Of a stretch of 64,000 bases of DNA, positions 11,077 to 22,262 are shown piece after piece. The stretch is from positions 2,528,565 through 2,592,564 of the forward strand of contig JABACO010000019.1 in assembly GCA_013339895.1 (NCBI GenBank). The letters run 5' to 3'. Each line of letters opens with the position of its first letter. The first letter of the stretch is position 1. Source of the DNA: Ephydatia muelleri (Eukaryota > Porifera > Demospongiae > Spongillida > Spongillidae). The translations under genes were made by a program, and so were the position numbers. The notes below the pieces were generated by a model. The model worked only from the letters and a program-made list of their open reading frames with translations, searched no databases and was not told the origin of the DNA.

Positions 11077-11666
11077 GCTTGGTCACGTGACCACGATAAA
11101 TATGTCCGAGAAAGTACGCTTTTATTGCCCGTCGTGCAAGCTTGAATTCGAGTTCAGAAACAGGTATTTGCGTCATCTGGAAACAGCTCGTCACAAAGCA
11201 TACCTGCAATGTGTCAAAATTGGCGAGGAAACAAGCACAGCTGTGTTAGTTTCTCCGCATGTGCAACCTACCAATTGTGGTTCATCCTCGCCTGCTGCTA
11301 ATGGTTTGGACAGTGGCCCTGTTGTCACAGAGGGTGAATCCTGCTATAGTAAGTAATAGTGTAAAGATATTTTGGATATGTAAACAAAAAAACATTTTTT
11401 CAGTACATGTAGACGATGTCGATGATTTTGAAGGTGCTTTTGAATCGGACATCATTGAGACACCAGCTGTAGTCAGTGCCGAAAGAGAAGAGAGTGCTAG
11501 TGCTGTTGGTAAGATAACCCATTGTATTTTAGTCCATGTGTAATTTGCGTACTATAATACGGTAGATTCTAGCTTGAGCCATCTAAGTGAAGCAGACTCG
11601 TACAAGCCTTTTGCATCGAAGCTACTTGCCATGGCCTACCTCATAGTGCATAGCCCAAGACCAATG
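11075..11666 (+). CDS. 5' part of a spliced C2H2 zinc-finger gene (exons 1-3)
   Basis: Exon 1 is 11075-11348 (ATG at 11075 or, more likely, 11102). It contains one C2H2-like finger, CPSC followed about 12 residues later by H-x5-H (YLRHLETARH). It ends at ATA|GTAAGT. Exon 2, 11404-11508, follows TTTTTTCAG and ends GTTG|GTAAGA. Exon 3, 11566-11666, follows GGTAG and ends CCAATG|GTAAAG. The three join in one open frame (phases 1, 1, 0), which is good evidence of a real gene. Exons 2 and 3 are acidic/Ser-rich and then hydrophobic (KLLAMAYLIVHS). Later exons were not resolved, as the 165 bp minisatellite starts downstream. Function unknown. Confidence 0.6.
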
Positions 11667-11925
11667 GTAAAGTTACTTGTGCATGCCTGCTATTTTGATT
11701 CCTATTATGTGACCGCATATAGGGACAATCAAACTTGAAATTTATACTCCACACTTTGAGAACCTCGTGTTCAGCAGTGCCAAGCTTATCTTGTCTAACC
11801 AAGTACAGGTTGCCTGGATATTTCACTCCCAAAATGGTAAAGGCGTACATTTGAGAGATTCACTTTATTTTATTTGTAAACTTCGTAGCACCTCACCACC
11901 ACTGGCATACCGTTTTACACCACAA

Positions 11926-13775
11926 GTGGAATGGACTGGCATAGGGAGGGGTGGACTGGTGAGGCTATAGTATAGAAGCACTCAGATAAGGTTCCTTGAT
12001 GTCACTGCACTCACAGCATTACCCCATCTCCTCTAGTATTGATGACAAAATTTGACAAAGCTATGGTGTGTGTGTGTGTGTATGTTTGTACACATGTGGA
12101 ATGGACTGGCATAAGGAGGGGTGGACTGGTGAGGCTATAGTATAGAAGCACTCAGATAAGGTTCCTTGATGTCACTGCACTCACAGCATTACCCCATCTC
12201 CTCTAGTTTTGATGACAAAATTTGACAAAGCTATGGTGTGTGTGTGTGTGTTTGTACACAAGTGGAATGGACTGGCATAGGGACGGGTGGACTGGTGAGG
12301 CTATAGTATAGAAGCACTCAAATAAGGTTCCTTGATGTCACTGCACTCACTCCATTACCCCATGTCCTCTAGTTTTGATGACCAAATTTGACAAAGCTAT
12401 GGTGTGTGTGTGTGTGTACACAAGTGGAATGGACTGGCATAGGGAGGGGTGGACTGGTGAGGCTATAGTATATAGAAGCACTCAGATAAGGTTCCTTGAT
12501 ATCACTGCACTCACAACATTACCCCATTCCTCTAGTTTTGATGACAAAATTTGACAAAGCTATGGTGTGTGTGTGTGTGTGTGTGCACAAGTGGAATGGA
12601 CTGGCATAGGGAGGGGTGGACTGGTGAGGCTATAGTGTAGAAGCACTAGGTTCCTTGATATCACTGCTCTCACAACATTACCCCATTCCTCTAGTTTTGA
12701 TGACAAAATTTGACAAAGCCTTTGTGTGTAGGTGTGTGTACACAAACGAAATGGACTGGCATTGGGAGGGGTGGACTGGTTAGGCTATAGTATAGAAGCA
12801 TTCAGATAAGGTCACTTGATGTCACTGCACTCACAGCATTACCCCATGTCCTCTAGTTTTGATGACAAAATGTGACAAAGCCATGGTGTCGGGGTGTGTG
12901 TACACAAGTGGAATGGACTGGTATAGGGAGGGATGGACTGGTGAGGCTATAGTTTAGAAGCATTCAGATTAGGTCACTTGATGTCACTGCACTCACAACA
13001 TTACCCCATGTCCTCTGGTTCTGATGACCAAAGTTGACTAAGCCATTGTGTGTGGGTGTGTGTACACAAACGAAATGGACTGGCATCGGGAGGGGTGGAC
13101 TGGTGAGGCTATAGTATAGAAGCATTCAGATAAGGTCACTTGATGTCACTGCACTCACAACATTACTCCAGGTCCTCTGGTTCTGATAAGGTTGGCAAAG
13201 CCATGGTGTGTGTGTGTGTGTACCACAAGTGGAATGGACTGGCATAGGGACGGGTGGACTGGTGAGGCTATAGTATATAAGCACTCAGATAAGGTTCCTT
13301 GAAATCACTGCACTCACAATATTACCCCATGTCCTCTAGTTTTGATGACAAAATGTGACAAAGCCATGGTGTGTGGGTGTGTGTACACAAGTGGAATGGA
13401 CTGGCATAGGGAGGGGTGGACTGGTGAGGCTATAGTATAGATGCACTCAGATAAGGTTCCTTGATGTAACTGCACTCACAACATTACCCCTTGTCCTCTA
13501 GTTTTGATGACATAATTTGACAAAGCTATGTTGTGTGTGTGTGTGTGTGTGTACACAAGTGGAATGGATTTGCATAGGGAGGGGTGGACTGGTGAGGCTA
13601 TAGTATAGAAGCACTCAGATAAGGTTCCTTGATGTCACTGCACTCACAGCATTACCCCATCTCCTCTAGTTTTGATGACAAAATTTGACAAATCTATGGT
13701 TTTTGTGTGTGTGTGTTTGTACACAAGTGGAATTGACTGGCATAGGGAGGGGTGGACTGGTGAGGCTATAGTATA
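11926..13775 (+). repeat. Minisatellite, ~155-170 bp unit with (TG)n, left part
   Basis: About 12 copies of a unit starting GTGGAATGGACTGGCATAGG (starts near 11926, 12096, 12262, 12424, 12591). Each unit carries a (TG)n run of variable length, which accounts for the variable period. The array is broken by a Gypsy element at 13780 and resumes at 18772. The two parts are one array. Confidence 0.96.
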
Positions 13776-13779
13776 GAAG
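13776..13779 (+). repeat. Target site duplication GAAG (left) of Gypsy family 2
   Basis: GAAG precedes the 5' LTR and is repeated at 18768-18771 after the 3' LTR. The intact minisatellite unit reads TATAGAAGCACTCAG, so the 4 bp duplication is clear. Confidence 0.85.
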
Positions 13780-13906
13780 TGTAATGAGTTGAATTGTGTG
13801 CTTGCGCACAGAAGTACAGGTGCATGGAATGACTAATCGTGTATATGTATATTTGTAATGTTGTATTGATTGCTGTGATTGTCATTACTTTTGGCCAATC
13901 ATTACA
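13780..13906 (+). repeat. 5' LTR of Gypsy family 2
   Basis: 127 bp. It differs from the 3' LTR (18641-18767) at several positions, for example GTGTGCTTGCGCA versus GTGCGCTTGCGCA, which indicates an insertion older than Gypsy family 1. Confidence 0.93.
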
Positions 13907-13907
13907 C

Positions 13908-13922
13908 TGGCGTAGTCGGCAG
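13908..13922 (+). other. Primer binding site, tRNA-Ser(AGA/UGA) type
   Basis: TGGCGTAGTCGGCAG, one base after the LTR, is complementary to the CCA end of animal tRNA-Ser of the AGA/UGA type (recalled sequence). This isoacceptor differs from the one used by families 1 and 3. Confidence 0.75.
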
Positions 13923-13931
13923 CTAGAGGAG

Positions 13932-14758
13932 ATGGCTACTGCGAAGCCCTTGCTGCTACCGGAGGTTTTCGGTGGAGAACCACAGAGTTGGACGGAGTGG
14001 CTCGAACATTTTGAAAGCCTGGCGGCTATAAACAAATGGGAGAGCGCCGAGGAGAAAATGAAGTGGCTTTAGGTCAGAATTACTGGTCAAGCTCGGATGG
14101 CTTTCCGTAAGTTTCCAGCTAGTGTACAAACTAAATATGAGGAGTGTACTAAAGCATTAAAGCAGCGTTTTGAACCAGACAGCAATAAAGAGCTGTATCG
14201 GGCAGAATTGACAACTTGAACTAGACGGCGAGACGAGGATTGGGCTACCTATGGCGATGTATTGAGGACATTTGCTGATAAGGGTACAGTGACCTAGAAG
14301 AAAAGGCGCGCGAACGCCTCGCCTTAGGTCAGTTTCTCTCCAACATTGAAAACCCACAGGTTGCGTTTGGCGTACGTCAAAAGTGCCCTGAGACCTTGGA
14401 CGCGGCAGTTAGAATGACTATTGAACTGGAGTCATACCTAAAGATGACCACTACCCCTACACCTGTTGTAGCGGCTGCTACATCAGCGGACGAGTCCGAA
14501 CCACTATCCAAAGCCTTACAGCTCTTGAATGAGAGGCTAGACAAGCTGGAGGTCATGGTGGTGAGTAAATCTAATCCATCTTCACAGGGAAAGCAAGATA
14601 CCGACAGAGCAAAGGATGCTGGAAAAAGGGGGCCGATATGTTGGAACTGTGGAAAGAGAGGACACATTGCACGTAGGTGTTGGAGTAGCAAGAATTCAAA
14701 GCAGCAGGAAAACTTCAAACCCTCCATGGTAAGGGCCAGCCATGCGGGGGAGGAGCAC
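13932..14758 (+). pseudogene. Gag pseudogene, Gypsy family 2
   Basis: A gag reading frame starts at ATG 13932 and is recognisable to the stop at 14759-14761. It is broken by a TAG near 14070, a TGA near 14217 and a frameshift near 14285. The last open block (14396-14761) holds a single CCHC knuckle, CWNCGKRGHIARRC, near 14638-14680, preceded by a helical stretch. The order capsid then one zinc knuckle fits Gypsy gag proteins. The breaks mean no gag is made from this copy. Confidence 0.85.
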
Positions 14759-14799
14759 TGAAGGCCCAGGACAGTGAAGCACAAATAGCAGTTCCCACT

Positions 14800-17700
14800 T
14801 TGTCAGTACCCAGTGGTATGTTGAGGGTTTGTGTACAAGGAACGATTGCTTCCACCCCTATAAAATTTCTAGTAGATACGGGTGCAGCAGTGTCATTATT
14901 GAGTAGCAGAATATGGAGAGAGATAGAGAACACAAGGGTCCCTATTGTTATGCAGCCATGGTTGGGTAAAAAACTAGTGGGGGTTAATGGCACTCCATTG
15001 TCTGTTAGAGGATGTATACATGCGCCCTTGTGCATTGGTGGTACTCAGTTCAATGGATCCTTTGTCATAGCAAGTGACCTTTGGGTAGAAGCAATTGTTG
15101 GATTAGATTTCATTAGGGCACATAAGTGTGTTATTGACTGCTCTAATAACACTATTAGCTTCAAATCAGCAGATGTGTCCGTAGAACTCCTATCTCCAAA
15201 AGCAATGGAAGAAATGTCATCCACAGTCAGGTCGATAGGACTGGTGACAACAGAAAGAATACTTGTACCTCCTGAGTGTGAAATGGAGTTGATGGTTGCA
15301 CCGGTGGACAATACGGTTAGGGCATTGGGCGGTGTTTGGATGGTAGAAAATGACTCTAAGCTGAGTCATGGGGTGATAGTTGCCAGAGCTATTACATGTC
15401 CGTCAGATGGACTGGTTCCTATTCGTATTCTTAATCCTCGAGAGTGCAGCATTGAGCTGAAGAAAGGAACTGAACTGGCTAAAATGGATCATATCGAACA
15501 GGGTTCTATACTCAATGTCTCAGTCACAACAAGCAGAGAATCTTCAACTACGAACCAGCTGCTGTGGGAGATGGTGAACAAGGTGGGTGATTGTCTCGGG
15601 ACTAAGGAGAAAGAACAGTTGTACGTGTTGTTACAAGAATATGCAGATGTGTTCTGTTTCAGAAGTAACGAATTGGGGCGAACGTCAGTATTGCGCCACC
15701 ATATTAACATAGAAAATGCTTCCCCAATCCATCAGCTTCCCCGACGTGTTCCCCAGGCACGCCGAGAAGAAGTGCGCCGTTTGCTGAGAGAAATGCTTGA
15801 CAACGGTGTTATTGAGCCTTCTGATAGCTCATGGTCGTCCCCTGTTGTGCTGGCCAAGAAAAAGGATGGTAGCTTGCGTTTCTGTGTGGATTATAGAAAA
15901 GTAAATGCTGTAACAAGAAAGGATGCCTATCCTCTCCCCAGAGTCGACGACACATTGGACACGTTAGGCGGGTCAAAGTTCTTTACCACCTTGGACCTCG
16001 CCAGTGGGTACTGGCAGGTAGAAGTGGCCACAGAAGATAGGCCAAAGACGGCATTTGTAACACCGGAGGGACTTTTTCAGTTCAAGGTAATGCCGTTTGG
16101 CCTTTGTAATGCCCCTTCTACTTTTCAACGCCTAATGGACAGGGTATTGGGCGGCCTTAAATGGTCAAGCTGTCTAGTGTATTTTGATGACATCATTGTT
16201 ATTGGTAGCACTTTTTCGGAGCACTTAAAGCATTTGGCAGCTGTACTAACCCATCTCAGGCAGTCTGGGTTGAAACTGAATCCAACTAAATGCAAACTTT
16301 GCCAGCAGCAAGTGACGTTTCTAGGACACATCGTCTCTACCCAGGGCATATCCACAGACCCGGAAAAGGTCGAAGTGATTGCGAAGTGGCCCACACCTCA
16401 ATCTAAGCGTGATGTCCAACAGTTTTTGGGACTGGCGAATTATTACCGCAGATTTATCAAAGATTTTGGTGTCATTGCTGAGCCACTTAATCGACTAACA
16501 GAAATGAACACTACATTTGAATGGTCAACTACATGTCAGCGTGCTTTTGAAAACCTTCAAAACTGCTTGGTGGAGCCCCCGGTTCTGGCCTATCTAAACT
16601 ACACGAGGGACTTTCTCCTAGATACCGATGCTAGTAACTGTGGGATCGGTGCGGTACTCTCGCAAGTTGATGATTCTGGTGCTGAAAGGGTTATTTGTTA
16701 CGCTAGCCGTTCTCTCAGTAGGCAGGAGCAGAGATACTGCGTGACCCGAAGGGAATTGCTGGCAGTCGTGGAGTTCACTCAGCATTTCCGCCACTACCTC
16801 TTAGGAAGGAAGTTCATTTTAAGAACCGACCACGGGTCACTTGTCTGGCTAAGAAATTTTAAGGAACCCGAGGGACAGCTGGCTAGATGGCTTGAACGCC
16901 TGGAAGAGTACAACTTCACAGTGGTTCATAGAAAAGGATCTCAACATAACAATGCAGATGCCCTTTCGCGATTACCTTGTCGGCAGTGTGGGCGTGATAG
17001 CCATACCACAGAAAACAGTGATGTGACACTACCTGAAGTAATGGGAGTTGTGACCAGCAGTCCTTTCCAGACATACAGTACCGAGGAGATGCGTAAGTTG
17101 CAAATGGAGGATACTATTATTGGACCGGTGTTTGCTGCAGTTAAGAGTGGGAGGCGACCACTGGCGGATCAGGTAAGTGCATGGCAAAGAGAGAGCAAGT
17201 GGTTGCTACAACAGTGGGAATCTCTGTGTATGTATAATGGGCTAATGTATAGGAGAAATTTTCTTGAGCAGATGACTAAACTCCAACTAGTGCTACCCTA
17301 CTCCCTGCATTGCGAGGTATTGAAAGAGCTCCATGAAGGCGCTGTGGGTGGACACCTTGGTGAAAGCAAGATGCTGGGACGACTCAAAGAACGCTTTTAT
17401 TGGCCTAGTTGCAGTGAGGCAGTATCGGATTGGTGTAAGTCATGTATTAAGTGTGCCACTAGGAAGACCACAGTACCAAAACCAAGGGCAGGCCTTCAGA
17501 CTATCCGAGCGGGATACCCCATGCAGATAGTGTGTGTGGGGGAGCAAGTATGTCTTGGTAGTGGCAGACTACTACACTAAGTGGGTGGAAGTCTACGGCA
17601 TCCCTAATCAGGAGGCAACTACTGTAGCAGTAAAGTTAGTTGACGAAATGTTCTGCCGTTTTTCCCCTCTCGAGCAACTCCACTCGGACCAAGGCCGCCA

Positions 17701-18625
17701 GTTTGAATCCCAGCTTATTAAAGAAATCTGCAATTTGCTTCACATCAGAAAGTCACACACTACCCCATATAGACCTCAAGGGAATGGAATGGTGGAGCGA
17801 TTTAATCGGACCCTTCTGGACATGCTGGCCACAGTGGTGGGAGATCACCCATCTGATTGGGAAATGTACATTCGAAAACTGTGTTTTGCTTATAACATAA
17901 GTACCCATTCTTCCACAGGTTTCACACCATTCTATCTAATGTTTGGTCGGCAGGCATCCATTCCTGTTGATCTGATGTTCCCTTTTAACCTAGGTCCTGA
18001 AAAGGAGCTTCGGACGTATGTGGAGCAGTTGCGGAAAGGATTGCGTGATGCTTATGCTATTGTCCGGGATACTTGTGACGCCGATCACCGTCGGCAAAAG
18101 GCCTTGTACGATCGCAAAGTCTCTGGTCAACCGTTTGGAAAAGGGGCTTTAGTGTGGCTGTTCGACCCAGCAGTACCACGTGGGAAATGCAAAAAACTTC
18201 ATCACCCGTGGAAAGGCCCTTTCATAGTCGTGGAGAAAGTGGGCGACAGCACTTACAAGATTCAGAGGAAAGAAGGTGGGAAGTTTCACATTGTTCATTT
18301 CGATAGATTGAAGGGGTGCAATTTGAGCGAATCCAGAGATGACCCTACACCACTTCCTACACCGCCTCTGACTGCTCACCCGGACGGAGATGGTAATATT
18401 GAGGTAAAGGATGATTTAGTACTACTGGATGACGATGACGATGATGACGACAATTTGGACCGTGAAAATGCCGAGCAAATTATTCCGGAGAAAAACCTCC
18501 TAGGCCAGGGCCAGGCAGTTGCAGAAGTCCCTCTAGCGAACCCAGAAGCAGCCGAAACCATCCAACGTTACCCAGCCAGACACGGTCGTGCTCCGGATCG
18601 CTACGGCCCCTACGTCTCATTTTAG
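14800..18625 (+). pseudogene. Pol pseudogene, Gypsy family 2 (protease, RT, RNase H, integrase)
   Basis: The first block, 14800-17580 (926 codons), has protease (LVDTGAAVSLL), reverse transcriptase (YFDD at residues 461-464), RNase H (ending NNADALSRLP) and the integrase HHCC zinc domain (HEGAVGGHLG...CKSCIKC). The frame then breaks near 17535. The second block, 17534-18625, contains the rest of integrase: HSDQGRQF and GMVERFNRT carry the second Asp and the Glu. A short deletion at the junction removes the segment that should carry the first catalytic Asp, so the D,D,E triad is incomplete as well as out of frame. The C-terminus has an Asp run and the tail RYPARHGRAPDRY. Confidence 0.93.
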
Positions 18626-18640
18626 AAAGAGAGGGAGCAA

Positions 18641-18767
18641 TGTAATGAGTTGAATTGTGCGCTTGCGCACAGAAGTACAAGTGCAAGGAATGACTAATCG
18701 TATATATATATTTTTGTAATGCTGTATTGATTGCTGTGATTGTCATTACTTTTGGCCAATCATTACA
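18641..18767 (+). repeat. 3' LTR of Gypsy family 2
   Basis: 127 bp, TGTAATGAG...ATTACA, preceded by a purine tract (18624-18640) and followed by GAAG. Confidence 0.93.
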
Positions 18768-18771
18768 GAAG

Positions 18772-20430
18772 CAATCAGATAAGGTCACTTGATGTCACTG
18801 CACTCACTCCATTACCCCATGTCCTCTAGTTTTGATGACCAAATTTGACAAAGCTATGGTGTGTGTGTGTGTGTGTGTGTACACAAGTGGAATGGACTGG
18901 CATAGGGAGGGGTGGACTGGTGAGGCTATAGTATATAGAAGCACTCAGATAAGGTTCCTTGATGTCACTGCACTCACAACATTACCCCATATCCTCTAGT
19001 TTTGATGACCAAATTTGACAAAGCTATGGTGTGTGTGTGTGTGTGTGTACACAAGTGGAATGGACTGGCATAGGGAGGGGTGGACTGGTGAGGCTATAGT
19101 TTAGAAGCACTTAGATAAGGTTCCTTGATATCACTGCACTCACAACATTACCCCATTCCTCTAGTTTTGATGACCAAATATGACAAAGCTATGGTGTGTG
19201 TGTGTGTGTGTACACAAGTGGAATGGACTGGCATAGGGAGGGGTGGACTGGTGAGGCTATAGTATAGAAGCACTCAGATAAGGTTCCTTGATGTCACTGC
19301 ACTCACTCCATTACCCCATGTCCTCTAGTTTTGATGACCAAACTTGACAAAGCCATAGTGTGTGTGTGTATGTGTGTACACAAGTGGAATGGACTGGCAT
19401 AGGGAGCGGTGGACTGGTGAGGCTATAGTATAGAAGCATTCAGATAAGGTCACTTGATGTCACTGCACTCACAACATTACTCCAGGTCCTCTGGTTCTGA
19501 TAAGGTAGGCAAAGCCATGGTGTGTGTGTGTGTACACAAGTGGAATGGACTGGCATAGGGAGGGGTTTACTGGTGAGGCTATAGTATAGAAGCACTCAGA
19601 TAAGGTTCCTTGATGTCACTGCACTCACTCCATTACCCCATGTCCTCTAGTTTTGATGACCAAATGTGACAAAGCCATGGTGTGTGTGTGTGTGTGTACA
19701 CAAGTGGAATGGACTGGCATAGGGAGGGGTGGACTGGTGAGGCTATAGTATAGAAGCACTCAGATAAGGTTCCTTGTTGTCACTGCACTCACAGCATTAC
19801 CCCATGTCCTCTAGTTTTGATGACCAAATTTGACAAAGCTATGGTGTGTGTGTGTGTGTACACAAGTGGAATGGACTGACATAGGGAGGGGTGGACTGGT
19901 GAGGCTGTAGTATAGAAACACTCAGATAAGGTTCCTTGATGTCACTGCACTCATGGAATTACTTTAGGTCCTCTGGTTCTGATGACCAAAGTTAACAACG
20001 CCAAGGTGTGTGGGTGTGTGTACACAATGGACTGGCATAGGGAGGGGTGGACTGGTGAGGCTATAGTATAGAAGCATTCAGATAAGGTCACTTGATGTCA
20101 CTGCACTCACAACATTACCCCATGTCCTCTGGTTCTGATGACCAAAGTTGACAAAGCCATTGTGTTTGTGGGTGTGTGTACACAAACGAAACGGACTGGC
20201 ATCGGGAGGGGTGGACTGGTGAGGCTATAGTATAGAAGCATTTAGATAAGGTCACTTGATGTCACTGCACTCACAACATTACTCCAGGTCCTCTGTTTCT
20301 GATAAGGTTTGCAAAGCTATGGTGAGTGTGTGTGTGTACACAAGTGGAATGGACTTGCATAGGGAGGGGTGGACTGGTGAGGCTTTAGTATAGAAACATT
20401 CGGATAATGTCAATTGATGTCTCTGCACTC
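18772..20430 (+). repeat. Minisatellite, ~165 bp unit with (TG)n, right part
   Basis: About ten more copies of the unit at 11926-13775, continuing in register after the Gypsy insertion. Later units carry more substitutions (GTTCTGATAAGG variants), and the array fades out near 20430. Confidence 0.95.
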
Positions 20431-21108
20431 ACTATAGGCGATGCCGTTCATGTAATGTATTAAATATGGATGCATTGGGTAAGCGTGTGACACAAATTTC
20501 AATGATTGCGCGCGCCGTTGCAGGTGTTAATGAAGTTAATTGTTTAGGAATGTTAGGCTGTGGAATGTGGGGCCAACTTCTAATCGGTGTCCTGAGCTCA
20601 TGGTAGCTAGTCAGGATGTCCACCTAATACTCGCAGTTCGAGTGGCGGCATTGTTCTTGGGCCTCTGAATCTCATTTGGTACCCGTGAATGTTATTGAAT
20701 GTAATTTGCATGTGTTTTATTTGGCCCTCGGCCACGATATATGGTGGAACTCGGTATTTTGCCGTAAAATGCTCCGTGCACGAGGACCACGTAAGTCGGG
20801 GGACCAGTTACGTTTCCTATTCAAAGTAAACCTGCTCGCCCTTGACGAAGCTTCAGAACCCTTGTACAAGTTTGTCCCCTCATGAGGACCCCTAAGACGC
20901 GGCATTGACGCTGTTAGGATATATATTTAGGGTTTAGGGTTTTGGAGGGACCAGGTCAATTTGCACCCGGAATCCGAATCCAGTGTCAAAAACCACCCGT
21001 CTAGCACTAAAATTTTTCACCAATGTTTCGGCCATGAACGAGGGCGCCTTCGGCGCCATATAATGAATCCTAAGACGCGGCATTGACGCTGTTAGGATAT
21101 ATATTTAG
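20431..21108. other. Intergenic DNA with a duplicated ~40 bp block
   Basis: No convincing gene. A block beginning CCTAAGACGCGGCATTGACG and ending in GGATATATATTTAG occurs at about 20889-20928 and again at about 21069-21108. The second copy abuts the terminal repeat of the hAT-like element. TTTAGGGTTTAGGG at about 20926 is only two units and is not telomeric. Confidence 0.6.
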
Positions 21109-21323
21109 CATAGGCGTCCGCTCATTTATTTTCACGGGGGGGGTCAATGAAGACAAGAACCAAACCCGGGGGGGGGGGGGGGGGGGGGGGGCTGCGGGAG
21201 GGGGAGTGCCCCTCCCGCACGAATTCGAAGCGCAGAAAGCTTTATGTGTACAAATGTATTTATGCGCGAAAAGTCACGAAAACAGATGCACGATTCAAAG
21301 ACAGCAAAACGTTAATTAGCATA

Positions 21324-22077
21324 CTATTCTTGAAATAGAAACTGTAGGCGCCTTGGTTCAAGTCCAAATTCTGTAACCACTCTTTCAATAAATTGTTGTT
21401 TGGAAGTGCTAATCTTCTCCCTGTGAACACTGATCATGCAAAGTCCATTAAGCCGGTCTTCAGTCATGGTAGAACGTAGCCACGTTTCGACCCTTCTTAA
21501 AGTGCTAAATGATCTTTCAACAGTGCACGTTGACACAGGAAGGGCCATTGCTGTACAAATGGCTTTGCGCACTGCAGGAAATAGTATGGCCTCGTAGGAC
21601 ATGTCAATGAAACCCAACTGATTCACTTGGAATTCCCTGCTACTCCACACCTGGTACCATGTATTTGCTTCCTCAATGAAATTATCATATCCGTATATAG
21701 AATGGATATGTTGCACAATTCTTTTGAAATCATCTAAAGTAAGTTTTGCCATTTCAGGTGGATAAAGCTTAAAGATGCTAAAGCAGGGACCATTTTCAGA
21801 TGAGAATCTGAGCTGTAAAGATGAAATGATGGAATCCAGGTAAGGTACGTACACTGCATGATCTTCGGTAGTATTCTTCAACCGAATCGGACGGTGGATT
21901 AGAACGATGGATTTGCCTTGAGCCAACCTGGCATGTGAATTTCAATACCTAGGTCATTGGCTAATTCCTTTGCTTTGCAAAATAAATCTCTAAAGAAACC
22001 ATCACACTCCTCCCTATGTTTGGACATAATGGTTACCATTTCATGAATGTGACCCTGTATTTTCAACAGATCAAGTT
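21324..22077 (-). pseudogene. hAT transposase, C-terminal half
   Basis: The minus-strand block 21324-21926 contains a hAT dimerisation region: PAVRKAICTAMALPVS followed by TVERSFSTLRRVETWLRS and the ending TEDRLNGLCMISVHRE. This is the classic C-terminal signature of hAT transposases. The segment 21927-22077 continues the protein upstream in another frame (KIQGHIHEMVTIMSKHREE), so there is a frameshift near 21915. The gene continues on the far side of the BEL element at 28808. The combined effect of insertion and frameshifts is a dead transposase. Confidence 0.85.
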
Positions 22078-22082
22078 GAACT

Positions 22083-22207
22083 TGTTGAAACTCGTAATAA
22101 TAATTGTTGTGATGTAATTGTGTGCGCACGTGATTTCAATAAATTTGTAGAGATAGCGACGTGGGAGAGCTGACCTTGCGTGCATCCAGCTAAATCAATA
22201 TTCTACA
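22083..22207 (+). repeat. 5' LTR of the BEL/Pao element
   Basis: 125 bp. It equals the 3' LTR once the 790 bp insertion and its 7 bp duplication are removed from the latter, so it represents the original LTR form. Confidence 0.95.
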
Positions 22208-22219
22208 TGGTCCTTCGAG
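22208..22219 (+). other. Primer binding site, tRNA-Tyr type
   Basis: TGGTCCTTCGAG directly follows the 5' LTR and is complementary to the CCA end of animal tRNA-Tyr (12 nt, recalled tRNA sequence). Confidence 0.65.
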
Positions 22220-22262
22220 TCGCGGAAAGCACGTAAAGGTTTGCAGCAGAGTTATTTCAACG

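Larger units (their letters stand above)
13780..18767 (+). mobile_element. Ty3/Gypsy retrotransposon, family 2 (decayed)
   Basis: 4988 bp with 127 bp LTRs (TGTAATGAG...ATTACA) at both ends, a 4 bp target duplication (GAAG), a tRNA-Ser type primer site and a purine tract AAAGAGAGGGAGCAA before the 3' LTR. Gag has several stops and pol is broken in integrase, so the copy is dead. It inserted into the 165 bp minisatellite. Confidence 0.95.

Noticed and set aside
12560-12745. Cys/His-rich short ORFs in the (TG)n minisatellite
   Set aside because: Products of the TG/CA repeat, which translates as repetitive His-Thr, Cys-Val or Val-Cys.
18421-18455. Poly-Asp tract as a separate regulatory repeat
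   Set aside because: It is part of the C-terminal pol frame of Gypsy family 2.
20926-20946. Telomere-like TTTAGGGTTTAGGG
   Set aside because: Only two units, surrounded by unrelated sequence. It is not an interstitial telomeric array.
21083-21338. ORFs with poly-glycine
   Set aside because: The glycine run is the 24-base G homopolymer near the hAT terminus.
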